DNA of 64,000 nt from Clavaria fumosa (Eukaryota > Basidiomycota > Agaricomycetes > Agaricales > Clavariaceae). Below the pieces are notes generated by a model, which worked only from the letters and a program-made list of their open reading frames with translations, had not been told where the DNA came from and searched no databases. Made by a program: the position numbers and the translations under genes. Of this stretch, positions 1 through 11,775 are shown in pieces (position 1 is the first letter of the stretch; the number at the start of each line of letters is the position of its first letter). The stretch covers positions 868,001 through 932,000 of the forward strand of contig OX637800.1 of assembly GCA_951802425.1 (NCBI GenBank), read 5' to 3'.

Positions 1-802
1 GCCGATTTACTGATACCTTTCTGCGCTGGTCAGTTGATAGAAGTCGCCATGGGCTGCTCCTACTTGCATAATTATTTACCTGTAGTTATTCACGGCGACC
101 TGAAATGCGTAAGTTCTTCTTATGTCCCAAATAATTCGTCATCTTACCTTCTCTTCAACTTTATTAGTCAAACATCTTGGTTGATGCTGACGGGAGAGCA
201 ATCATCACCGATTTTGGGCGGTCGAGGGTGATACAAGAAGTCTCCTGCTCAGACCATCGCTTCTGCAAAGATGACCAGCAGAACCGCCTCCAGCAGCAGC
301 AAATGGCTGTCTCGACACCATCTTCATTGCAGTCTTCCACCGCGGCGCGGTGGCTTGCCCCGGAACTCATACACGAGGAGGCATCATGTGATCATGCGCC
401 TCCCATCTCAACCGCAAGTGACGTGTACTCCTTTGGCTGTGTCTGTCTAGAGGTGAGAGCATTTCTCGTTCGCGCCACGTCGCCTTTGGGCAACATGAGA
501 TCGCCTCGGCTGATCGAGTCGAAATGATTTTCCCAACGCATCACTGACAGGTCGCGACGGGCGAGGCGCCTTTTCCCCAGCAACGCAGCAACTGTGCAGT
601 GGTCTTCCACGTGCTCACGCACGGCACCAAGCCGTCCGCGTCTGGCAGCAGCGAGCGGGCGAGGCCACTGGCAGGCATCCCGCCCCGGGCGGGATCCGAG
701 TTCTGGGCTCTACTTGACCGGTGCTGGTCCGCGCAGCCGATGCGCCCGTCGATGGATGTTGTCGTTCGCGTGTTGAGTCGCTTGCATAATACGTGTTCTT
801 GA
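1..802 (+). CDS. 3' part of a TKL-type protein kinase gene (partial, possibly broken)
   Basis: C-terminal half of a kinase domain in three exons: 34..108, 168..452 and 551..802. Exon one carries the catalytic loop IHGDLKC and exon two begins SNILVDADGRAIITDFG, so the metal-binding DFG is present. The last exon holds the usual C-lobe end, LLDRCWSAQPMRPSMDVV. Exon borders and phases match the two full paralogues at 32048-34984 and 36534-39527. Bases 1-12 match the end of the preceding exon of those genes, but the expected GT donor is AT and only 21 bp separate it from the next exon, against about 65 bp in the paralogues. The upstream part is therefore damaged or rearranged, or the edge misleads. 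HGD replaces HRD, as in its relatives. Substrate unknown. Confidence 0.6.
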
Positions 803-1058
803 TACATGCGTTGTTTGTTACGAGGGAAGCCCTGCCCCTGGATTACTTTAGGCATTTCTTTTCCCTTCTATGTGACCTCTTATCTTTCTTTCCTATTTAG
901 GTATGGTCTCACGGTGACTCGAAAAAAGGCTTAGACCAACAGGTACACCCAGGATTCATACCCTGCACGATGTTCACGAGTGTATCAGTCTGTTCCTGCG
1001 CTTTAAATTCTATAGTTAACAAATGGTGAAGGCGCTCACATTCCTTGCCACCATGCCG

Positions 1059-2940
1059 CCTGTGACACGTGACCCCCCTGCCCCGATATTGTTGATCGAT
1101 TGACAATCCAGGCACACTGATCGCAAATTGTTTCCGGCATTGGACTTTTGTTGCGAGGCGATAATCACGGATGCAGTTGCAATAAGCAAACAGAGCACGG
1201 ATGAGAGTAGGATGTCGTTCAACGAGATATGAGGACAAGCATGCAATGGCTCAACAACTACTTCTGTCAGGGGGGTAATATAAAAACTTAAAAAACACAC
1301 GCCATTGAGGTTCGAGAAGATCTTGTATCCGCTCTTCCTGCGAATGTACCTGGCTGTCCCCACACCGGGCCCGGGCTCGGCGGACGGGTGTGGGGTCAGA
1401 CTGGGGTGGGTGGGGTATGGGCTTGGTTTTTGTCATAGGCATGTGCATGGGGACGGGCATGGGAGGCAGGGGGGTGATTATTCGGCCACCGCTGCTGGTG
1501 GCGTCCAAGAGGAAGGCAGCTTCTAAAACTTCTCGTACGGAGAAGATAAGCAGAGTCAGCGCCCCAGACCACAACGACGCACAGGCGCTGCAGCAAGGTG
1601 GAAGACAAAGAACAATGTGAGGCAAAGCTGAAGAAGGTGACAGCCAGACCGTGTCGTCGGCATGTGCGCTGGTCCTGACAAGAATGATGTGTGCGGGGGG
1701 GGGGGGGGGGGTTATAAGCGCTAGCTTCATGCCGTTGGTTTTCATTCCAATCTGGTGTTCACCATTCTGCTGCCCCGGATAAGACTGGATGAAGGAAATT
1801 AGAAGATCATTTGATTACAAGAGAGGTATGGCGAACACACCAGGCGAACACACCATTGCGCGTCGGAAACAACCTAAACCCGAACCTCGACGTTGTTGTA
1901 GTCATTATCTGAGAAGAAGCGGGCTTCTGAGCCCTGATCTCCGAGGGTGTCGTATATATGCGAGTGTTGATGGTCCCACGAGGGGCAAGCGCCGCCTGTC
2001 CATCGCAAAGATGACTCAAGCTTCTAAGATTCGGATCGAGAAGGGATGCGGGAGCAATAAATTTGCGAAATTTGTGAGGTGTCAGAGAAAGTAGGAATGC
2101 ATTCTTGAGACTTACTTAGTTAGTGGCGCGCTCTGTCGCTTCCCTACCTCGTACGAAATCCCTGTTGTCCGTCTTCGTGCGGTTCATGCCTGCTGCTGTC
2201 TTCTGGCAGGCAACAATGAGAAGTAGACCTCTCAATTGTGCATGTCGCCACACCTGCTCCCAAGGAGCTATCCCTGCATTCCTGTGGCCCTTTCTGCGCT
2301 TTGGCACACCACGCCGTCGTCGGTGCGAATCATTTTCGCGACCTGCTCGAGATATTTGGAAGGAGACGCGTGCGACACGCACGGATGTTCAAAAGGGGCA
2401 TCCCCCTTGTTTAGTTTTAGGATGTATGGGACAAGGCGCACAGCGAGAACCAACTGCAATGAACGCTGATGAATGAGGCTCTATTGGATGAGAAGTCTTG
2501 GAAGATGTTAGAGGTAGCCTTGGGGGCGCCTAAGAGCTGAATTTCGAAGACGTTGCGTGTACGCACGTGTTCATGTTCATCGCAGAGATGGCTCTATTCC
2601 AAAGACATGAGTCGATGACGGACGCACGGCAACCATGATGAGATATCAGTGAGTATGGAAGGGAATACCAAGGCAAATGACAAGTGAAGCTGGATTGGAG
2701 AGTCTTATGCGTCGGAGGGTAGGCAGTCTAGGCAGCGAACCTTTCCAGTGGTTTGAAGAAGGGCTTCGCTTGCGGACGAGGATGGCGATGGTAGGGGTTA
2801 GGGGTTACAGATAGGACAGTTGAACATTGGACGAGGAGACATTCACGGTTAGACGGAGAGGGTATGAAAATGAACAGCAAGGACAGATACGTTAAGCGCT
2901 AAGGAAAAGCCGGACGAGGCACACATGCTATTCTCGGGAT
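1059..2940. repeat. copy A of a diverged 1.9-kb direct duplication
   Basis: Aligns by eye with about 5482-7390, starting at GCCTGTGACA and running through the shared end GCTATTCT. Indels are frequent and shift any shared reading frame, so the open frames inside (for example a hydrophobic one on the minus strand near 1251-1745) are not conserved coding sequence. The unit ends with a 125-bp block also found at 35772-35895. Its minus strand near 2268-2460 weakly resembles the N-terminal region of the kinase family in this window. Confidence 0.7.
1695..1711. repeat. poly-G run of 17 bases
   Basis: Uninterrupted G17 inside duplication copy A. Copy B has only seven or so G at the same place (near 6124), so the tract expanded or contracted after duplication. 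Confidence 0.9.
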
Positions 2941-3783
2941 GAACGTTGAACAGCGTTAGGTGACGGGCGCGGAGAGAAGACTGGTGGATAAAACAAATAC
3001 AGCATTGCTGTTGGATGAGTCTCTCATCCTATCACGCCGGCTCCGCCTAGTGAGGTCAAGGACTAAAATGAGAGGATATATGTGTATGTGCCATAAGTGA
3101 TCCATGGTGATCGCGTTGTCGGAGATATCGGACGATTCCGGACCGGAGTGTGTTGGCCGTCTTAGCTGGGATCACAATAATGGACATGGCTGGGGAGGGA
3201 CGGCTCCAAAGTAACGTGAAATGGGTCTCCCGATGGAGCCACTCAGAAGAAGTGTAAGGGGTGTAGTCGTGGGTGTTGCAGTATATAAAAGTAAAAGATA
3301 ATAATAAATAAATAAAGATAATAAAACATAAATAAAACATAAAAAAAAAAAAAGGATGCTGTTCCTGACTGATGCCCGGTATGCCATCAAGAGAGCGGAG
3401 TTTAAATATACGCGCTCATCCATTGAGGAAAGGTGGCACGAATCACACATAAAAGGTCCACCATGATTACAAGCTACCCCAAGCCAGCCTAGGTTAACGG
3501 CTTCAGTCACATTTTATTATTCCTTAACCTATCCTCACAAAGAGCTGATGTCTTCAGAGACGTGTGGAAGTCCATCGGTTGAAGCGGATACCACAAATAC
3601 TCAAATCACCGCAGTCGAGCAGCAGGTCCTCCCTGCCGCTGTCCAATATCACCTCGCTGGTACGCAGTTTTGCAGCAGGAGACGAACACGATAACGTAGC
3701 CTTACCTATTCCTCTTCTTCAGTGGAAGACCAGAGCACAACGAAAGACACCATACGTACTATCATCGCCGTTGTTCGTGTCTC
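2941..3783. other. intergenic, no gene seen; A-rich tract at 3289-3354
   Basis: No frame with recognisable family features. The A-rich stretch (AAT/AAAT units ending in A13) could be the decayed tail of a retroelement, but no coding remnant adjoins it. Confidence 0.4.
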
Positions 3784-4491
3784 TCATTGCTCTGTCTCCG
3801 TGATTCCCCTCCTGGCATCACCTGAGCCCCACTTGTACAGTGCTGTGTCTTCCTTGCCGCTGAGGCGCAGCTGCTTGCCTCCAATTCGGCCAACCACGGG
3901 CCTTCTTCGCGCGTCATCCTCTATTGCATCGCCGAGCTCAATTTGCTCGCCATCTTTGCTGCCGTCAGCTACCTCCACCAAGGTAGTAGCAGTGGCCGAC
4001 ATTTCACAAGCGCTGTTCCGGTCAACTGGCTGCTCCGTGCCGCCGCTCTCTTTCCAGCAGTTATGTTGCTCCTCAGCATTATAGGCATGGCCATCATCCT
4101 CGCGCTTGAGACGCTTCGTGTCGCGGTGGGCGTCGCAGTCGTCATGATCGGGAGCCTTGTGGCTGGAATTGGTTTCTGTGCTGTGGTAGCGGTGTATGCA
4201 AGTCAAGTGAGCTCGAGGATGGAACAAACTGATGTTCAGGTTTAAGTAGTGTAGTTCTCTTACAATCTCCTTTGTTTCTTCTTTCTCGCCTTTCCGATCG
4301 TAGTTGCTGACCTGTTGATGAGAATTCTCTGATTCTATTTGACTGTTTTGTATATCAAGTTGGCGCATTCTATTGGGTTTGAATCCTGGCGCTCGTGAAT
4401 AGATACTAGGCGAAGGAAAAAGAAAAATGACAGACGTAAGCAAAACCTCATCAACATCCCTCCCCTCCCTCGTTCGCGGCGCGCAAGTCAA
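3784..4491 (-). CDS. hypothetical hydrophilic protein, 235 codons (doubtful)
   Basis: An open minus-strand frame giving a charged protein with a basic KRLKRE patch (possible nuclear signal) and an acidic C-terminal half rich in Asp, Glu and Ser. No domain recognised. The opposite strand is also open and hydrophobic (3943..4245), which is what an antisense shadow would look like, so I prefer the minus frame if either is real. No neighbouring gene supports a role. Confidence 0.25.
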   Translation of the reverse strand: MTCAPRTREGRDVDEVLLTSVIFLFPSPSIYSRAPGFKPNRMRQLDIQNSQIESENSHQQVSNYDRKGEKEETKEIVRELHYLNLNISLFHPRAHLTCIHRYHSTETNSSHKAPDHDDCDAHRDTKRLKREDDGHAYNAEEQHNCWKESGGTEQPVDRNSACEMSATATTLVEVADGSKDGEQIELGDAIEDDARRRPVVGRIGGKQLRLSGKEDTALYKWGSGDARRGITETEQ

Positions 4492-4639
4492 AGCAACGGC
4501 GGGCGATTTTCACCCGCAAATTCTAATTAGAAAACACAAACCACAAACTACCCCACTGTCACCGAGAAATGCGTGGGGTATGGGAAAGACGACCTGCGCC
4601 GTCGCAATGAATTTGGAGGAGGCAATTTACGTTCGGGCC

Positions 4640-4840
4640 ATGTGACTGGTCACTGCAAGTGTGAAACTGGAAGCGGGGGGCGACGAGGTTTTCAGGATGC
4701 GGAGGCCGATCAGACTATGCGTTTGTTTGACAGGCGGAGCAAGCAGGAAACTGCACATTGTGCAAAGGCTGATCAGTATGGGCGTTCTGGTAACAGGAGG
4801 AGCAGGTACGAAACTGCACGTTGCACGGAGAGATGTTGGC
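4640..4840. repeat. degenerate short tandem repeats
   Basis: Three imperfect blocks each containing GAAACTG and two containing GATCAGNNTATG-like and GGAGCA words, spaced 64-82 bp apart. Units are too diverged to set a consensus. The rest of 4492-5481 shows no gene. Confidence 0.35.
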
Positions 4841-5481
4841 CATGTTCCAGTGCGGTCATACGAATGGCGGGCCTATTTCGTCCATCGACCCCGAAGACAG
4901 ACGACGCATTGCGAGTTGTAACCGAGATACATGCGGACGAGCCCGCGGGTGCGATAGTGTCTCGAAGGCGCTGAACATGAACGAGGCGGCCTACGTTTGG
5001 GAGGTCACAGACGAGGCCATAGTGAGGCCGTAGTACAGGTCACGGTGCACCACCATCACACGGCTTTATCCCTGAAGAAAAAGTGGCCCTCAACACCGCA
5101 GCAAATGACTCAGGCCCAGTCAGACAAACAGGTGGAACGCGGAATAAGATCTTCTAATTGCGATGCCATTTGATAGGGCTGCGTGGGTGAATTCTGCGCG
5201 AAGGGTGGAGTGCGAGGGAACATCATGATTAGTCATCAACAAATTACCGTTTATTTCTTTTTATGAACATATCACAAATACTTACATACAATGATCAACG
5301 TCATTCGTCCTGGTCCTGGGTTGCATCTGACACCGAGAATGTCCTTCAAGGTCGAAACCGTATCGGAAGAAAAGGTCACTCACTCCCAGGGCGTCTGTCC
5401 CCGCATAGACGCTTAGGTAATCATGGACAACCTCCCCTAAACGCGAATGATTTTTTTCACATCTCCTGCAGCACACAAACT

Positions 5482-7390
5482 GCCTGTGACATGTGACCCC
5501 CCGCCACGGAGTTGATCGTCCAGGCACGCTGATCGCTCAAATTATCAGCACTTCTCAGGCAAATTGTTTCCGTTGACCATTTGCGACATTTGTTGCGAAG
5601 CGATAATCACGGCTGCAGTTGCAATAAGGTTGGCAAGCAGAGCACGGATGAGTGTAGGAACGAGATATGAAGACAAGCATGCAATGGCTCAACAACTACT
5701 TCTGTCAGGGTATATAAAACACATGCCATTGAGATTCGAGAAGATCTTGCATCCACTCTTCCTGCGGAGGTACCAGGCCTGTCCCCACACTGGGAGGGGC
5801 TCGGCGGACGGGTAAGGGGTCAGACTGGAGTGGGTGGAAATATGGGCATGGATTTGGTCGTAGGCATGTGCATGGGGACGGGCATGGGAGGCAGGGAGGT
5901 GATGGTTCGGCCACCGCTGCTGGTGGTGCCCAAGAGGAAGGCTGCTTCCAAAACTTCCTGTTACGGTGAGGACAAGCAGAGTCAGCGCCCCAGACCACAG
6001 CAAGGCACAGGCACTGCAGCAGCAAGGTGGAAGACAAAGAACAATGTGAGGCAAAGCCGAAGAACGTGACAGCCAAACCGTGTCGTTGGCATGAGCGTTG
6101 GTCCTGACAAGAATGATGTGTGCCGGGGGGGTTATAAGCGCTAGCTTCATGCCGTTGGTTTCCACTCCGATCTGGTGTTCACCATTCCCGGGCAAGACTG
6201 GATGAAGGAAATTGGATGATCATTTGATTACGAGAGAGGTATGACGAACACACCAGGCGAACACGCCGTGCGTGTCGGAAACAACCTAAACCCGAACCTC
6301 GACGTCGTTGTAGTCGTTATATGACGCAGTAGGCCTCTGAAATCTGATCTTCGAGGATGTCGTATATGCGCGTGTTGATCCAACAAGGAGCACGCGCCGT
6401 CTGTCCACCGCAAAGATGACTAAAGCTCTAACACAATAAATTTGTGAGCGAGAAATTGGGTCAGAGAGAGTAGGAATGCATTCTTAAGACTTCTTTAGTC
6501 AGTGACGCCCTCTGTGGCTTCCCTACCTCGTACGAGATCCCTGTTGTCCGTCTTCATGCGATTTATGTCTGCTGCTGTCTTCTAGCAGCCCGTTAGCACG
6601 GAGCGTATATTAGCAGTACGCAACGATGAGAAGTAGACCTCCCAATTGTGCATGTCGCCACACCTGCTCCCACGGAGCCATCGCTGCATTCCTGTAGCCC
6701 TTTCTGCGCTTTGACACACCACGCCGTCGTCGGTGCGAATCATTTTCGCGACCTGTTCGAGATTTTCGAGAGGAGACGCGTGCGACACGCACGGATGTTC
6801 AAAAGGGGCATCCCTCTTGTTCAGTTTTCGGGGATGTAGGGGACAAGGTGCACAGCGAGAACCGACTGCAATGAGCGCTGAGGAATGAGGCCCGAATGGA
6901 TGAGGAGTCTCGGAGGATGTCAGAGGTAACCTTGGGGCGCCTAAGAGCTGATCTTCGAAAACGTTGCGTGTACACACGTGTCCACGGACCTACGAGAAAG
7001 CATTTGCCATCTGTCCATGGCTCTATTCCAAAGACGATGGACGCAACCGTGATGGGATATCAGTGAGTATGAAAAGAAATACAAGGAAAGTGACAAGTGA
7101 AGCTGGCTTGGAGAGTCTCATGCGTCGGAAAGTAGACAGTCTAGGCAGCGAACTCTTCCGATGGTTTGAAGAAGGGCTTCGCTTGCAGACGAGGATGGTG
7201 ACGGTAGGGGTTAGGGTTACAAACAGGAAGGCAAAAGAGATTCTCAATGGGGATACGGTGTGGAAATGAACAGAAAGGTTTTCTACGGCAGATACGGTGG
7301 GCATAGGGAGTCTGGGATTTGGGATTTTTGCGGCAGATACGGTAAGCGGTAAGGAAAAGGGACAAATGCTATTCTTAGGAATGAACAGCA
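5482..7390. repeat. copy B of a diverged 1.9-kb direct duplication
   Basis: Partner of 1059-2940 in the same orientation. Near 6582-6780 the minus strand reads a segment ending EVYFSSLRT. RVYFSSLRA occurs in both intact kinase genes here, so this copy may hold a relic of the kinase N-terminal region. The last 150 bp recur inverted at about 36160-36330. Confidence 0.65.
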
Positions 7391-7554
7391 TTGCATGGGG
7401 GAAACGGGTGGAGGTATTTGATAGAGAGACGCGGGCGGTCTCATGCCTGAGAAAAAAAAAACGGATCATTCTGTTCTTTCCTTCTTGCTTCAAGATGGTG
7501 TTGGGACAGGTGCGCAAGTGGCTGTACACTTGAACCACGTGGACAAGACCATGT

Positions 7555-7567
7555 GCGTGACCGTGTC
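7555..7567. repeat. left target-site duplication of the LINE
   Basis: GCGTGACCGTGTC, identical to 13545-13557, directly abutting the poly-T tract of the minus-strand LINE. Confidence 0.9.
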
Positions 7568-7734
7568 TTTTTTTTTTTTTTTTTTTTTTTTTTTTGAATC
7601 AGCATTTGTATCCCGCAACATGTGGCTAAGACAAAGACGTGGTTGTACGTGATGTACGTAAGGTGATTAAGTGGTAGGGTTATGTGGGGTTGGGAGGCGT
7701 ATTGGGGGGGTTTGGTGGTTGGACTTTCTTTTGT

Positions 7735-10700
7735 CTAGTGCGGGTCTGGTGGCTCCGTTGGGTAGGAGGCAGAGTCTGATAGGTCGAGGCCAGGTAGTTC
7801 TGGCAGTGCTGGTGGTTCGTAGGGTTTGCCGGTGGCCGTGAAGGCGCCGGAGAGGTGTAGGAATTTCGCAATTGCGAGTAGGCCTTTCGTGCCGCTGAGT
7901 AGTACCGGCGGCGAGTGGTCGTGATGTACCGCGGTCAGTATATGTCGGTGCTCTTCGTACGTGCGACAGTTGTGGAGGATGTGATCTCGAAATCGCGTCG
8001 GTGGGGTGAGGGGGATGGTGTCCCCACATGAGCATTCGGGCTCGTGAGGTATTCTCATTCGCTCGAAGTACGGCAGGTTGTAGCCGTGCATTGTGCGTAC
8101 TTGGGTAAGTCGTCCGAATATTTCGGGCTGGTCTTCTAGTTGGACAAAGACTGTTCCCGGTTTGGTGGTTGGGGGTTCGAGAGCGTTAGCCTCTCCAAAT
8201 GCCCCTGTAAACGGGTAAATTTTTATTAGTTTCCGCCACCTGCGAAGGACGAGTCTGGATCGCTTCTCTGCGTGATAAGAGAGGGAGTTGGGAAGGGTCC
8301 CGCCTGGTTTTTTGCAGCCTTCTCGTGCAAGTTTGTCCGCTCGTTCATTTATGTCGAATCCCCTGTGGCCTGGTATCCACTGGAGTGTTATGTGGTGTTC
8401 GTTTTCGGTGAGAAATTTGCGTGCGAGGTGTGTGAATAGGATGGAGAGGGCTTGAGAGGGGTGGGGCTTGGTGTCAGTAATGTTTTTTAAGGCAGATGAG
8501 CTGTCGGAGAGAAATACGATGTTTTTTATCTCTTTGTGCCTTTTGCAGTAACGGGTAGCTAAGATCATGCCTGCCGTCAGGGCTAGAGACTCTCCATCGT
8601 ATGCGTTAGTGCGGGTTCCGACACTGTAGGATCCTTCAAATGCGATGTTTGGTCCGTGTCTGGCATGTACTCCGGCTCCCGTTCTTTTGGGGCCTTTGAT
8701 GCGTCTTCTGATGGGGAGGGCTTCCCTGGAAGGTTGATGTGGTCTTGGGTTGGTTGGGTGTTGGCGGTCGACTCTTTTCCTGGAGCCGTCCGTGCCTACA
8801 AAGAGGGTGTTTGTTAGCGTGTGTGCTTTTGAGAGGCATGATGAGAGATCTTCAGAATACTGTTCTTGGAGATATTTTTGGGGCGGTAGTATGGTGCGTA
8901 TTCGGGGGTGGAGGCTTAGTGGATCTCTCCAAGGCGGGTCAATGACTGGGTTTAGCTGGGGTTTTCCAGGAGCATTCGTCAGTTGGGAAATTCTTTGTAA
9001 AGGCGTTTGTCGGGACGGCGGGGTTCGGATTGTGAGTCGTTGTTGGTTTGGTAGAGTCAGTCGTATTTTTTGGGGAGGGGGAGGGATTCGTGAGAGGACT
9101 GGAGAACTTGGTAGAAGTCTGTGTAGTCTGATCGAATATGAGTAGCACAAGCGTTGGATGATGAATGAAATCGGCGGAATATGTGAAATGTATTGTAACG
9201 CTGATATGGGGGTGGAGGAAAACGCGCGGCAGATGCGCCGGAGGGCTAGGTTTAAGGCAGTTTGGAGGCGTTTGGTGTTGGACTTGTCGTAGCGTCCCCC
9301 CCACCAGAGTTGGCATCCGTAGGTGAGGACTGGGATTATGGTCGAGAGGGTGAGTTGTCGAAGTTGGACGTGGGACATTCCGCGGACGGTATTGCCTAGT
9401 ATGCTCATGGCTCTGATGGTGGCCTTTGCTTGGTTGGCCATGGTTTGGGTGTGGTGAGTAAAGTTGAGGTGTCTGTCTAGGTAGAAACCGAGCCACCGGA
9501 TGGTTTTTGGTGCCGCTATTGGTCTTTGGCCCTGCAGTCGTAGTGTCAGAGAGTTTTTGTCTGGACCTTTGGTGAAGTGCATAAGTTCAATTTTTGTCGG
9601 TTGTACCTCGAGACCGTTTGCAGTAAGCCATCGTGTGATCGCGTCGAAGGCTCGTTTAAGTCTTGTGATGTTGGTGTCGAGGGAGGAGGATGAGGTCAGG
9701 ATCACCCCGTCATCTATGTACGCAAATGAGATTACTCCCTGAGTGATTAGTTGCCTAAGGTTCAATAGGTCAGCACTGTATATGATTGCGAGTATAGGCG
9801 AGAGGGGGGATCCTTGTGGGATTCCGTTTTGGATGTGGATTGGTTCCGAAGTGAAGCCGTCGAAGGAGATAGTTGTTGTGCGCTGTCGGAGAAAGGAATT
9901 GATTATTTGGATCATGGGTTTATTAAAGCCCGCATGTGCCAGTCGAGCCATTAGGCCTTCGTGATTGACTGCGTTGAAGAACCCGGTAATGTCGAAGAAA
10001 AGGGCAGTGGCCTTTGAGCCTCTGGCCCATGCACTGTGAATGTCTTGAACAAAAGCTAAGCCGGCGTCGATGGTCGATGCATGTATCCGTCCGCCAAACT
10101 GGTAATGTGAGACTAGGTCATTTGTGGCGACTTCGTACTGTACCCTGCGTGCTATGACTTTGTCTAGAATCTTTCCCAAACATTCAATTAGTTGTATAGG
10201 ACGGTATGCGGAAGGGACACTGTAGTCAGGTTTTTTCGGTTTGGGGACTACGGTTGTGTTTGACTTTTTGAAGGGACTGGGGTAGTGTCCAATCTCGACG
10301 CATTTGGAGTAAAGGTAGAAAATCAGGTCGGGGGCAGTTTCCCAGGTCCATCGGATCGCTGTGTAGTTTATTTTGGATGGTCCTGGGGCCGTGTCCTTTC
10401 TTTGGTGTCGGATGGCATGTTCTAGCTCTGAATAAGTGAGTGGGAAGAATGGGCGTTCTGGGCATGGTTCGTCAGTAGGTGTGTAGGGTATGACTGGGGG
10501 TGGGTCTGGGAAGAATTGTTGTACAAAGGTATGTGCACGTTCTTGATCTGTCGCAGCCGGTACGTTGGATGGGCTTGAGTAGAGGGGGCGATATCGCTTT
10601 CCGTCATGTTTGTACCATTTAGTGAAGTCCCATACAGTTTTGGAAGTGGCGCCTTCTAGTCGCTCTGTAGCCCATTCTCTCTTGGCATGTCTTACCTTGC

Positions 10701-11775
10701 CGCGGAAGGCTGCTTGCGTGCGTTTGTACTGTTGCGTTAGTATGGGATTGTGAGACCTTTTTATTACTTCGCTGAGTTTTCGGAGTTGCGTGATCGTTTT
10801 GGTGAGATCGTCGTTCCACCAGTGTTTGGCATGGTGGGAGTGGGGGCATGCTTCGGGCATCGTTTGGCAGGTGGTGTGGGAGATTGCGTCTATTATGTTC
10901 TTGCTGAGTTCGTCAAGGGTTTGCGGCGTTGCGTGTGTGGGAGCTAGTTCGTAGAGGTTCATTAGGGTGGGGGAAATCGTTGTCGTCCAGAGTTCTTTGT
11001 ATTTTTCGTTTAATGAGTGGTGGGGGTCAGGTGTCTGGGTTTCTGTGTACGTGAAAATGTCAAACATGATAGGATAGTGATCAGACGCATAATGTTTATC
11101 AGTTATCACTCGTATTGGGCTGATATCGTAGCTCTCGAAAACTTTGATGTTTGCGATGACGAGGTCATCCACTTTGGAGTACTGGAATTTTGTTCCATGA
11201 AATGTGGGTTTGTCGGGGTCATTGAGTACTTGGAATTTGTTTCGGTCGAGCCAGTCTTGAAAGGTGTTTGTTCTCTCATCGGTGTGATGAACAGTTGAAT
11301 CCCAGTCTGGGGAGTGAAGGTTGAAGTCACCGCATAGGATGATGGGTTCTTCTTCCAGGTCAGGTTCTCTTTGTATTTGGGTGGTAGCATTGAATGTGGA
11401 AGGGGAGTTGTATATAGCCGTGAGTATCACCGAAAAATTGTCTCCTATGTTAATCTGCGTGTGTAAGGTGTGTTTAGTATTCTGTGAGCGGCGGGGGAGG
11501 GGAGTGACTCTGAATCGTGCGTTTTTCCGATAGTATATGATGACGTCGGCGTTCTGGACATCGTTTGGTGCGATACAGGTCCAGTCTGGATGATTAACGG
11601 TGCCTTTTTCTTGCGTTTGGGCTCGTATGGTTCCAATCCAGGGTTCTGTGATAATGATTATGTCAGTTTTGGATTTGGGGCTGGCTTGGTCTTGTAGAAT
11701 GGCGTGTGTGATGTGGTTTGATCTGTGGACGTTGTTTCAGAAGACAGAGATGGTTGTGTTTGGATCACTTAGCAT
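7735..11775 (-). pseudogene. LINE ORF2: APE endonuclease, reverse transcriptase, RNase H (one stop codon)
   Basis: Copies element RNA into a nicked genomic target. From the ATG at 11775 the frame is open to 7735 except for one TGA at 11737-11739. The base before it and the family pattern suggest a former TGG. Endonuclease motifs include CGDFNLHSPDWD and SDHYPI. RT motifs include YRPIQL, FFDITGFFNAV and the catalytic FAYIDD. The C-terminal RNase H shows TDGS, a Glu in DGESLAL, SDSSSAL and ERADKLA, so all four acidic residues are present. A Cys-rich end (CSCGD...HNC) follows. Presence of RNase H after RT fits the Tad1 clade. Its ATG overlaps the stop of the ORF1 frame (ATGCTAA), which suggests coupled translation. 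Confidence 0.88.

Noticed and set aside
1251..1745. Minus-strand frame with a hydrophobic, signal-like segment
   Set aside because: The matching region of duplication copy B changes frame within the segment, so the peptide is not conserved.
7205..7220. TTAGGG-like word hinting at telomeric repeats
   Set aside because: A single occurrence inside duplication copy B; no tandem array here or in the paralogous blocks.
8739..9145. Plus-strand open frames across the LINE
   Set aside because: Antisense shadows of the ORF2 RNase H and thumb regions, rich in Gly/Trp/Arg.
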